A DNA stretch of 32,775 bases from Flavobacteriaceae bacterium (lineage in GTDB: Bacteria > Bacteroidota > Bacteroidia > Flavobacteriales > Flavobacteriaceae), in contig JAHEHE010000026.1 in assembly GCA_024644725.1 (NCBI GenBank), forward strand, positions 1 through 32,775, read 5' to 3'. Position 1 is the stretch's first letter; the number at the start of each line of letters is the position of its first letter. Positions 8,571 through 16,075 of the stretch are shown here, piece after piece. Below the pieces are notes generated by a model. It was given only the letters and a program-made list of their open reading frames with translations, made no database searches and had not been told where the DNA came from. Position numbers and translations under genes: made by a program.

Positions 8571-9224
8571 TTAGAGTCGTTTTCGAATCCAGGAAAGCAG
8601 GTCGAAAAAATTCTGTGGGGCAACACCATGACCCACAGGGTATTCCTTATACTCGTGTTCAATCTTCAGTTTATCGAGAAACTCCGGGGTTCTTCGCGCC
8701 CATTCCACCGGGATCACCTGATCCACAGTCCCGTGAGAAGCAAAGACATCGAGATCTCTGTAGGTATTCGCCTCAAGGGGCATTTTGATCAGCTTTTGGT
8801 TGACATAGCCGCTCAGCGCAATTACATGTTGAATCTTCCCCGGATGATTCAGAGCGTAGGCGAGACTCAATATCGTGCCCTGGCTGAAGCCCATCAGAAA
8901 AATACGGGTCGGATCTGGCTTGTATTTGTCTAGAAGCCCTTCGATAAAGACGTCGATCGATTTCAGAGCGGTGTTGGCCTCCTCCAAATTTGAAAAATTG
9001 TCCCGATCAGCTTCAAAATTTATCGAATACCAGGCATAGCTCCCAAATCCTATGGACAAAGGTGCCCTTACGCTGACAATCAGGAGCTCAGATGGCAACT
9101 CTTGTGCGAAGGAGAACAAATCCTGTTCATTGCTCCCATATCCGTGAAGCATAATGAGCAAGGGAGGCCCGTCAAGATTGTCAGTCGGTTTTCTGATAAG
9201 ATATTCCAAATTGAGATCGGACAT
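8571..9224 (-). CDS. Alpha/beta hydrolase, phospholipase/carboxylesterase family
   Basis: The 217-residue cytosolic-looking protein has the short esterase fold of the YpfH/carboxylesterase type. The oxyanion-side LHGYGSNE motif is at about 26-33, the nucleophile is Ser114 in GFSQG, the acid Asp168 in HGTVDQVIP and the base His199 in VGHGV. No signal peptide is seen. Members hydrolyse short-chain esters, phospholipids or acyl-thioesters, and the natural substrate cannot be read from sequence. It sits between the DUF4870-like membrane gene and the NlpC lipoprotein gene on the same strand with short gaps. Confidence 0.88.
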   Translation of the reverse strand: MSDLNLEYLIRKPTDNLDGPPLLIMLHGYGSNEQDLFSFAQELPSELLIVSVRAPLSIGFGSYAWYSINFEADRDNFSNLEEANTALKSIDVFIEGLLDKYKPDPTRIFLMGFSQGTILSLAYALNHPGKIQHVIALSGYVNQKLIKMPLEANTYRDLDVFASHGTVDQVIPVEWARRTPEFLDKLKIEHEYKEYPVGHGVAPQNFFDLLSWIRKRL

Positions 9225-9263
9225 GAATTGTATGAATTTGCTAATGTTGCAGGTAAGAACTGA

Positions 9264-9593
9264 TCAACCAATGGATCGAAACCATTCCTGGAACTGATCG
9301 CCAAGCAGGGGTACTTTTCTTTCTTCTCCCTGAATAGCTCCAATCAGGCCAATGATCCAGAGGACAAAAACTCCAAGGCTGAGAATCCAGTCCAACCAGT
9401 CGAAATCGCTGAAGCGCTGCAAGAAATTGACAATCAATGCCGTTAAGAAAATACCAAGGGCCTGCCTGATATGAAAGGCCGCGAAGTAATTCTGTTTGTT
9501 TTGGTTCAGGACGAATGCGATCACCGTTCCGATGATCGTGATATAGCTGATTATTGCAATGGTTTTTCCTTCTGCAACAGTTTGATTGTACAT
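9264..9593 (-). CDS. Small DUF4870/Tic20-like membrane protein
   Basis: The 109-residue protein has three or four hydrophobic segments at about 11-30, 45-62, 67-84 and 76-90, and the motif NYFAAFHIRQALGI at about 36-49. That motif is typical of the DUF4870/Tic20-like small membrane proteins of Bacteroidota. It ends in a short charged cytoplasmic-type tail (EERKVPLLGDQFQEWF). Function is unknown; the resemblance to chloroplast Tic20 import components is structural only. It lies 12 bases after the dihydroorotase homologue and is likely in the same operon. Confidence 0.75.
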   Translation of the reverse strand: MYNQTVAEGKTIAIISYITIIGTVIAFVLNQNKQNYFAAFHIRQALGIFLTALIVNFLQRFSDFDWLDWILSLGVFVLWIIGLIGAIQGEERKVPLLGDQFQEWFRSIG

Positions 9594-9605
9594 GGCATTA
9601 GTTTT

Positions 9606-10859
9606 TTAGATCACCAACTGATTTCGAGCGAATATTCCCAGGGCCTGACCTTTGAGGCTTTTTCCCAGAAAAGCCGAATTGTGGGATTTGCTTCTTATCA
9701 TCTCCTCCTCAAACACATATTCCCTGTCAGGATCAAACAATGTGAGATCCGCGCATGCATTTTCCTCAATAACCGAAGGTGGAAGGCCAAACCGCTTTTG
9801 TGGATTTGTCGTCATGCATTTGACGAAAGACTCGATGCCAACAAGGTTTGAAACACTTCCAAAAAGTGTTTCCAAACCGATTGTTCCTGAGAGGCCATTT
9901 TCAAATTCCACTTTTTTGTTTTCAATGTCTATTGGGTTGTGGTCACTCACAATCATGTCAATGGTCCCATCCTGAACTCCTTTTATCAAGGCTTTGACAT
10001 CTTTGGAGGTTCTCAAAGGAGGATTCACCTTGAAATTTGAATCAAATGAAGCAATTTCTTCATCGGTCAGCGACAAATGGTGGGCAGAAACGCTGCAACT
10101 CACATCGAGTCCTTTCTTTTTTGCCTCTCGAATGAGCTTAACAGCACCTGCAGTCGTGATGGTTGGGATGTGAAGCTTTCCTCCCGTATACTCCAGCAGA
10201 TAAAGGTCTCTAACAATCTGCAATTCTTCCGACAGGTTGGGAACAGCGTTGAGACCCAGTTTGGTCGTTGCGGGACTTTCATTGACAAAACCATGGCTTC
10301 CGATGCTGTCGTCTTGTGGAAAGCTCATGATCAAACCGTCAAAATTCTGAGCGTAGAGCAAGGCAATCTTCAATAGATTCGCGTTTTCAATGCCTCTTGA
10401 GTAATCGCTGAACGCAACGGCCCCGGAGTTTTTCATGTCGTAGAGCTCTGCGAGTTCCTTTCCTTGTGCTCCCTGCGTCAGATTCGCAATTGGGAACAGG
10501 GCAACAGCCGAACCTGCACTCTTCTGGATGAGAAACTCGACCTGCGATTTGTTGTCGATTACCGGATTCGTATTCGGATTTACAGCCACTTTGGTAACTC
10601 CGCTGAGAGCCGCTGTTCTCAAACCATTCTCAATGGTATCCCTTTCTTCAAAGCCGGGCTCCCCAAAAGAAACGCTCGTGTCGAACCAGCCGTTGGACAC
10701 GTGTAGATTATTAATCTTAATCTCCTTGCATTTTGGGGGAAGCTCAATTTTTTTCCGAATGACCTTGATCACTCCTTTTTCGATCAGTATATCCCTTGTT
10801 TGTTGATGGTATTTTGAGTTTTCATCAATTATCCTGGCAGATCTCAGAAGTACGTCCAT
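9606..10859 (-). CDS. Dihydroorotase homologue lacking most zinc-binding histidines
   Basis: The 417-residue protein is clearly built like a class I dihydroorotase (amidohydrolase TIM barrel), with GWFD...FGEPGFEERDTIENG at about 57-79, VNPNTNPVID at 93-102 and SDHNPI at 305-310. The metal site, however, is largely gone. The usual HxH aligns with Ser62 and Ser64, and the following substrate Arg with Gly66. The His of HCED aligns with Phe180, and the His of HxST aligns with Thr233. Asp152 and Asp306 remain. It is therefore probably not a zinc dihydroorotase but a pseudoenzyme, perhaps a structural partner of aspartate carbamoyltransferase like the inactive PyrC' of Pseudomonas (inference). It lies 10 bases after the BatA-domain gene. 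Confidence 0.85.
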   Translation of the reverse strand: MDVLLRSARIIDENSKYHQQTRDILIEKGVIKVIRKKIELPPKCKEIKINNLHVSNGWFDTSVSFGEPGFEERDTIENGLRTAALSGVTKVAVNPNTNPVIDNKSQVEFLIQKSAGSAVALFPIANLTQGAQGKELAELYDMKNSGAVAFSDYSRGIENANLLKIALLYAQNFDGLIMSFPQDDSIGSHGFVNESPATTKLGLNAVPNLSEELQIVRDLYLLEYTGGKLHIPTITTAGAVKLIREAKKKGLDVSCSVSAHHLSLTDEEIASFDSNFKVNPPLRTSKDVKALIKGVQDGTIDMIVSDHNPIDIENKKVEFENGLSGTIGLETLFGSVSNLVGIESFVKCMTTNPQKRFGLPPSVIEENACADLTLFDPDREYVFEEEMIRSKSHNSAFLGKSLKGQALGIFARNQLVI

Positions 10860-10869
10860 TGGCGGATGG

Positions 10870-12831
10870 TTAATTTTTAAAGAATTTTTGAATAAGCATT
10901 TCCAGAACTAAGAAGATCAGAGCAAAAATAGTAAATAATTGCCACAAACTTCTACTTGAAAACATGTCATTTAGCTCGCGCAGACCTTCCTCCGGGGTGG
11001 ATAGCAATTTGATCTGATTGCTGCCCTCTGCGAGTCGGTTGAGATTCGTATAGCCGCGACGGATCAACTCCCGGTCGTAATTGAATGCCTCTTCAGAAAG
11101 CACTCTGCTTTGATCGACGACCTGGTAAACTCCGGGGAGGAGCGGGTAATCTTTCGTGAAGAGCTGAACCTCCTTTGACGTGTTTTTCTGTAGGGGGATA
11201 TACTCCTCTTTGCCGTTCGTTATTTTGAGGGCATTGCCGCTGAGAGAATCATTACTGACCTGAAGCTCGTTCGCTCTGCCAATAATGGTGTAGACACCGT
11301 CAGCTTGATTCTCGGGTAAAGAGAAATTGTAGAACAACGGAACGATCAAAGGGGAATCGCGAAAATTCGACTGTTCGCCTTTCAGCGGGGAGGATATCCA
11401 AAATACCCTGTTCTTTCCGACTGGAATTTCACTGGCAAAAGGGCTGCCATCATCAAAGCTGATCAGAGGTGCTGAGGATCTGAAATCCGTTTCGATTCCG
11501 TAAGTGGCTTCCGGATAATCAAAATTATTTACCTCGCCTTTGAATACATTGTTAAAAAAAGGATGGTCGTCCGAGACCGAGATAATTGTCTTTTGCCTCT
11601 CGAATTCAGACGAGACCCTTCCAATGCCCAAAGCACTGAAAATCGATTGATAGGAGGCCAGATCAGGTTGGGCTGAAGGTATTATGACCAGGTTGCCAAT
11701 CTCTTGCACATAAGGATTTAAGCTTTTGATCAATGGTGCCGGAACCTTGTCCAGCTCGTTGAGGACAATCAGGTCGTAATCCTGTATTTCACCCTGGTTG
11801 AGATTCGACAGTTCCTGAAATGTCAGCTCAAAGGAATCACTCGTGTAAATGCGCTGAATATAATTGGAATAGTCTCCAATGACCAGGACCTTGGGCTTGA
11901 TGGGTTCGGGGAGAGTGAAAAACAGGGAGTTGTCGAATCCGAGTCTGGGGTCAGAGAATATCATCGCTCCGTTGCCCATTGTTTCAGGAGGGACGCTGAA
12001 TTCTACAGTGGCATCGTTCCCTTTGTCTATGGATACAGAAGACTTTCCGAAAAGTTGGCCGTTCAAAACCAGTGATACGCTGAGATTCTCCTCATCAATG
12101 TTCTGAGCCTGTATTCTGCCGCTGATTTTCAATTCATTTCGGTCAAAGGCACTGATCCAAAGACTGTCGAGACTCAGGTTCTGAAAGCGATCCGGTCGAA
12201 CCGGAATAAGGTAGTATCGGTTCCGATCCCTTTTAGGCAGCGTGTCGATCTCATAAGTCGAGGTTCGAAAGTCGGAAAAAATATAAACGTCTGACCCTGC
12301 ATATCTTTCGTTGTCTGTGATTGTCTCGGCTTCCAAAAAAATTTGAGACAGGTCCTTTCGAACGGGGTAGTATGTTATTCTTGTCAATTCCTGCCTCAGT
12401 AGGTCTGATTGAAGGTTTTCCTGTATTTTGTCGTTGGTTATCAGGGCAAAGTCGCCTGGAAAGCTCTGAAGCTCGTCGATCAGGATTCGTTTCGTATTCT
12501 GCAGCAACTCAGATCCATTATTGTCTGCAGCCTGCATGCTTAGGGAATTGTCAAGGTAAATGATTGTTTTGCGGTTCTCCTGACCGTCAGTTTTTTTCAT
12601 TACCGGCTGTGCAAAGGCAAGGATCAGACAAGTTAGGGCCAACAAGCGGGACGCCAGGATGAGCAATTTCTTGATCCTCGAGCTTTTTCTGGACTCCAGC
12701 TCGATCTGTCGAAGGAATTTCACATTTGTAAAAGCTTCTTTTTTAAATCGTTGGAGTTGAAATAAGTGAATCAGTATCGGGATGATCAATACCAAGAGAA
12801 GTGCCAGAATTTCTGGATGATTGAATTGCAT
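10870..12831 (-). CDS. BatA-domain membrane protein (aerotolerance-type)
   Basis: Starting at ATG 12831 (a TTG lies three codons upstream), this 653-residue protein begins with the TIGR02226/BatA N-terminal module. That module comprises a first membrane helix (about 5-25), a basic FLRQIELESRKSSRIKK linker and a second helix (about 57-77). A von Willebrand A-like region follows with a DxSxS pattern at Asp94/Ser96/Ser98 (YLDNSLS). A long periplasmic stretch with DUF4159/glutamine-amidotransferase-like character (LIVLNELDKVP) then leads to a final helix near 630-648. Proteins of this type are widespread in Bacteroidota next to aerotolerance genes, but no MoxR or other Bat gene is nearby here. 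Role unknown. Confidence 0.85.
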   Translation of the reverse strand: MQFNHPEILALLLVLIIPILIHLFQLQRFKKEAFTNVKFLRQIELESRKSSRIKKLLILASRLLALTCLILAFAQPVMKKTDGQENRKTIIYLDNSLSMQAADNNGSELLQNTKRILIDELQSFPGDFALITNDKIQENLQSDLLRQELTRITYYPVRKDLSQIFLEAETITDNERYAGSDVYIFSDFRTSTYEIDTLPKRDRNRYYLIPVRPDRFQNLSLDSLWISAFDRNELKISGRIQAQNIDEENLSVSLVLNGQLFGKSSVSIDKGNDATVEFSVPPETMGNGAMIFSDPRLGFDNSLFFTLPEPIKPKVLVIGDYSNYIQRIYTSDSFELTFQELSNLNQGEIQDYDLIVLNELDKVPAPLIKSLNPYVQEIGNLVIIPSAQPDLASYQSIFSALGIGRVSSEFERQKTIISVSDDHPFFNNVFKGEVNNFDYPEATYGIETDFRSSAPLISFDDGSPFASEIPVGKNRVFWISSPLKGEQSNFRDSPLIVPLFYNFSLPENQADGVYTIIGRANELQVSNDSLSGNALKITNGKEEYIPLQKNTSKEVQLFTKDYPLLPGVYQVVDQSRVLSEEAFNYDRELIRRGYTNLNRLAEGSNQIKLLSTPEEGLRELNDMFSSRSLWQLFTIFALIFLVLEMLIQKFFKN

Positions 12832-12888
12832 CTTTCCCAATTGCTTTTCCCAAAAATAGGAATTTATTTCACAAGAAACGGGATTGGA

Positions 12889-14130
12889 TTACTCGGATAC
12901 CAGTTCACTTACCTGTCCTTCAGAATCGATCTTGAACCTTTCATATTTATTCCTTTTTCTTTTCATTAAAACAAGCTCTGTCGCCTTCTCAGTGAGATCC
13001 GTTGTAATGAATTTTCCCTTGTAACGCGAAGTGATCGTTTCCATTGGGGTATGACCGACGATATGGACTTTCGACTTGTATTTGCTGAGCATGCCATCTA
13101 ACTGTTTGCCCAGGGTGTCAGATAGTGCATAACCCCGATACCAAAACGGACTCACGTCGCTGTAGAAAAAATACTTCATTTTCAGCCACCTTTCAGGATC
13201 ATAGGATGCGCTGTCGGCATATTCTTTGGTAATGTCCAGATACATGTCTTCCTGCATGTATTTGTACACCTGATCGTTGAATTCCTCGATATAGGGTGTG
13301 CCGAGGTCGACGATACCACCATGGGCCAGTATCATCCCGTCTATTTTTATAACGGAAGGTTTGCTTGTCAGCCAGGCTCCGAGATAGGATTTAGTAGGAT
13401 GATACATGTGATCATATCCCACTTTATAGGCTATGGAAAGCGCTTTCTCCTTGCGACTCAAATACCTCAAATCTTTGGTTGTGATCATAATTTCATGATT
13501 TCCAAGCAACAGGTGAACCTTACCTCCTTGTTTTTTAGCTTGGGGCTCCAATTCATGGATGAACCAGAGTGCCTTGGTAACATCATCTCCGCGGTCAAAC
13601 TGATCGCCTAAGAAAACCAAATGCGCTTTTCCTGCTTGCCACTTGAGTTCTGAATTGATCACGCCTGCCTTCTTGAGAAGATTGATCAGATTGTCATACA
13701 TCCCGTGAACATCTCCTACGAGATATACCGAATCTACTCCTTTAAAAACTCCTTTTTCTCTGGGAAAATCAGGTCTTAGAAGAACGGATTCAATGCCCGA
13801 TTCCTCGCCTCCAAACTCCAATCTGACATTCTGATTCGGTTTTTCTTTCGCACTGAAGCTGTGAACCCTCGAGACTTTTGTGGTGCTTTCTTCGATCGTA
13901 TTCCCGTTTTCATCTTTCAATGCGACTTTGCCGTGTTGACCTTTGTTGGTAATCCAATTAATGGTCATGCCTGAATCCAAAGAAACATACAGGGAATAGG
14001 TTCCATCATACTTCATGGTCTCCTGCAGCCTCCCTGTATCCGATATGGAAAACGCCAGGCTCAAGCCGGCCATTACCAAGATTATGAGGCTCAATAGAAA
14101 TGAACCTGCATATTTCTTTTTAGTATTCAT
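12889..14130 (-). CDS. Exported PPP-family metallophosphatase (Shewanella-like type)
   Basis: From ATG 14130 the 413-residue product has a signal peptide or membrane anchor (hydrophobic 10-28) and a beta-rich N-terminal region (about 40-120). A complete PPP-type phosphatase core follows: GDVHG 139-143, GDQFDRGD 175-182, GNHE 210-213, AHGG 269-272 and VGHTPM 358-363. GDxHG, GDxxDRG and GNHE together are the signature of Ser/Thr-type PPP phosphatases, and this set most resembles bacterial Shewanella-like phosphatases. All metal-binding residues are present, so it should be active outside the cytosol. An ATG at 14214 is open but lies inside the upstream gene. The chosen start overlaps the CotH-like stop by 11 bases, implying coupled translation. 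Confidence 0.85.
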   Translation of the reverse strand: MNTKKKYAGSFLLSLIILVMAGLSLAFSISDTGRLQETMKYDGTYSLYVSLDSGMTINWITNKGQHGKVALKDENGNTIEESTTKVSRVHSFSAKEKPNQNVRLEFGGEESGIESVLLRPDFPREKGVFKGVDSVYLVGDVHGMYDNLINLLKKAGVINSELKWQAGKAHLVFLGDQFDRGDDVTKALWFIHELEPQAKKQGGKVHLLLGNHEIMITTKDLRYLSRKEKALSIAYKVGYDHMYHPTKSYLGAWLTSKPSVIKIDGMILAHGGIVDLGTPYIEEFNDQVYKYMQEDMYLDITKEYADSASYDPERWLKMKYFFYSDVSPFWYRGYALSDTLGKQLDGMLSKYKSKVHIVGHTPMETITSRYKGKFITTDLTEKATELVLMKRKRNKYERFKIDSEGQVSELVSE

Positions 14131-15160
14131 ATTGATGCTTGTGTTTTGCCCGGCATGCTCGATCGATTTTCTCCTTAACCGTTGAGGGGTTATTGATGTC
14201 TTTATAGAACCCATTTATATAGTCGAGCACATCCGACCGTGATTTTTCCTCTATGTAATCAGCCTGATTAACCTCGTTTACAATCTTTGGCTGCAAAGCT
14301 TTGAAGAATTGAATTTCGCTGCCGTACCCATTTTCGCGACAGAGTCCTCTGAAAATCCTTGTCCGGACACTCGTAATGCCCATACCCTCCGGTGGAACGG
14401 CATACGGAGCATCAACAAGGCCCGAATAATCGAAATCATAAGGCACCGCTACAGGCAACGATCCACCTTCTTTTCGCATGATTTTAATGTTATGACGTTC
14501 CGGAACGGACCAGTCAAGATTTCCGATCATGTATTGAAACAGGGCAAGCTTGTCCATATTGTCTTTGTCGAGTGCCTCTTGATTCCGCAGGAGTCCGTCA
14601 AACTCTTTCATGTCATTTCTCTTCGCCAGGTCTTTGATCGACTCAATCAGAAAGCCAAAATGCGTAGAGCTGTTCTCTGGTTTTTCAGAGTCGACATAAG
14701 TGATTCGGCAGGGTCTAACATTAAAGCTATAAGGAGATACCTGATTGTAAAGTTTATAGATCAGATACTCTTTCTCCACGAACTCCTGAAAGCTCTTGCT
14801 GTTCTTGCAATGGCTGACAAGCTTGATCTTTTTCTGCTTGTCAAAGGGGGTGTCCTTTGTGTCAGAATTTTTGAAATTCAGAAAGAGTGGGGGTATTCTG
14901 CACGTGGATTTCATTGTACGGGTATGACCCCGCACTTTTGCGCGTGAGTTCAATTCATGGGTCGTTCCGTCAGCTTCGTTCCAGCTGATGACCACAGGAT
15001 GGTAATTGCGCTCCTCAACATCGCGATAAACTTCTTTCATATTCATGGTCATCGTGAAATCCAAGACCTCATCAGTTTGAAAAAGCTTCTTAACCTTTTG
15101 AGAATGAACTAGAAGGGTTGAGAGGATAAAAAATAGAATTAGGGACAGTTGTTTTTTCAT
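14120..15160 (-). CDS. Exported CotH-like kinase-fold protein
   Basis: The 346-residue protein has a clear signal peptide (MKKQLSLILFFILSTLLVHSQ). The mature part follows the CotH pattern: RAKVRGHTRTMKS near 73-85, then LVSHCKNSKSFQEFVEKEYLIYKLYN (helix-forming, about 114-139). Next is GNLDWSVPERHNIKIM (Asp216, His223, Asn224) and a metal-site-like PYDFDYSGLV (Asp242, Asp244). In CotH proteins such aspartates serve an atypical protein-kinase fold that phosphorylates secreted proteins, so an extracytoplasmic kinase is plausible but unproven. The assignment rests on motif order rather than alignment. The gene overlaps the start of the phosphatase gene by 11 bases and lies 24 bases after the DUF4239-like gene. 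Confidence 0.7.
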   Translation of the reverse strand: MKKQLSLILFFILSTLLVHSQKVKKLFQTDEVLDFTMTMNMKEVYRDVEERNYHPVVISWNEADGTTHELNSRAKVRGHTRTMKSTCRIPPLFLNFKNSDTKDTPFDKQKKIKLVSHCKNSKSFQEFVEKEYLIYKLYNQVSPYSFNVRPCRITYVDSEKPENSSTHFGFLIESIKDLAKRNDMKEFDGLLRNQEALDKDNMDKLALFQYMIGNLDWSVPERHNIKIMRKEGGSLPVAVPYDFDYSGLVDAPYAVPPEGMGITSVRTRIFRGLCRENGYGSEIQFFKALQPKIVNEVNQADYIEEKSRSDVLDYINGFYKDINNPSTVKEKIDRACRAKHKHQYEY

Positions 15161-15184
15161 TGGTTAGAATGTAACGTGAATGCC

Positions 15185-15967
15185 TTAATTTACAACTTTT
15201 TCAATTCCCTTGGATTGAATCACTTCGAAAGAGTGGGCATTGATCTTCAACGGACCTGCAAGAGGATTGCTCAGGGCAAGCACAAAATAGATCAATGTGC
15301 CTATAAATAAGTTGTACAAGGTTACGAAGCCCAATGAAATTAAATCAATCGGGTACACGGTATAGAAGACCCACATAAAGAGAAGCCCGAGGCAAAGAAT
15401 GTAAATCAGGTTGGGTATCAGGACCGTTTGAGAATAGACTCGGACTTGCATCAATTGAATGATACGATCCAAATTGCTGAGTAGCTTGCTCTTGATCATT
15501 GCGTCATCAGCGTTTGCAACGGCTAAACTTGCCGTTAGCATATAAGCTTCCTTCAAGCGTTTCGTCGCATCAGAGAAATAGGGGTTGGAGTTAACGGTTT
15601 TCCATTCGTCTCGAACGGTCAAATCAATGTATTCGATGATTTTACCACGGATCACATCATTTTGAGGGTTCTCGATAATGTTGAGGATCAAAGCCGAATT
15701 CACAAGCAGGGAAGCTTCTTCCTCCAGGGAATCAATGATTTTGCCCTGTGCAACGCGCTCATTGGCGTAGCTCAGAGAAATGAGAAGGGCGATCAGTCCG
15801 GCTGTAACCCGGAAGAGTAAACGGCCTACCTTCTCGTGTTGCTTTTTGAGATGGGGAGCCACGTACTTCTTGACTACCAGGATTACCGCAATACCAATCA
15901 ATCCAATAGAAAGAGTAGTCAAAATTAGGCCCTGCCAAAAAGAAAGATCAAGTATGAATTCCAGCAT
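15185..15967 (-). CDS. Integral membrane protein, DUF4239-like
   Basis: The 260-residue protein has four likely membrane helices: about 8-32, 47-66, 183-205 and 212-232. A long soluble helical region (about 68-178) lies between the pairs. The end of the last helix runs into NPLAGPLKINAHSFEVI, which recalls the DxPFxGxixVxPxxF tail of DUF4239 proteins. I assign the family on that tail plus the helix layout only. Function is unknown. It is the first gene after the lon terminator and appears to head the CotH-like/phosphatase cluster. A weak promoter-like TATATTTA (one mismatch to TAnnTTTG) is at 16000-16007 on the minus strand. Confidence 0.6.
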   Translation of the reverse strand: MLEFILDLSFWQGLILTTLSIGLIGIAVILVVKKYVAPHLKKQHEKVGRLLFRVTAGLIALLISLSYANERVAQGKIIDSLEEEASLLVNSALILNIIENPQNDVIRGKIIEYIDLTVRDEWKTVNSNPYFSDATKRLKEAYMLTASLAVANADDAMIKSKLLSNLDRIIQLMQVRVYSQTVLIPNLIYILCLGLLFMWVFYTVYPIDLISLGFVTLYNLFIGTLIYFVLALSNPLAGPLKINAHSFEVIQSKGIEKVVN

Positions 15968-16023
15968 AAAACGTGAATCGTAACCCTGTTAATACGAAGT
16001 AAATATAGAAAAATGCGGGCTAC

Positions 16024-16051
16024 AAAAAAAGCCGCCAGAGTGGCGGCTTTT
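16024..16051 (-). terminator. Intrinsic terminator of lon
   Basis: GCCGCC (16031-16036) and GGCGGC (16042-16047) form a perfect 6-bp GC stem with a 5-base loop. Four flanking A-T pairs extend the stem, and on the minus strand seven T follow. It begins 25 bases after the lon stop codon. The stem is flanked by A/T runs on both sides, so it could also act on plus-strand transcripts. Confidence 0.85.
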
Positions 16052-16075
16052 GAAATTGTTTGGCAATGTTCAAAT

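Noticed and set aside
14131-14214. Earlier ATG extending the phosphatase N terminus by 28 residues
   Set aside because: The extension lies entirely within the upstream gene, is highly charged and would bury the signal peptide; ATG 14130 gives a clean export signal.
14309-14947. Plus-strand open frame of 212 codons opposite the CotH-like gene
   Set aside because: The minus-strand frame has a signal peptide, motif order and tight operon spacing; the plus frame has none of these.
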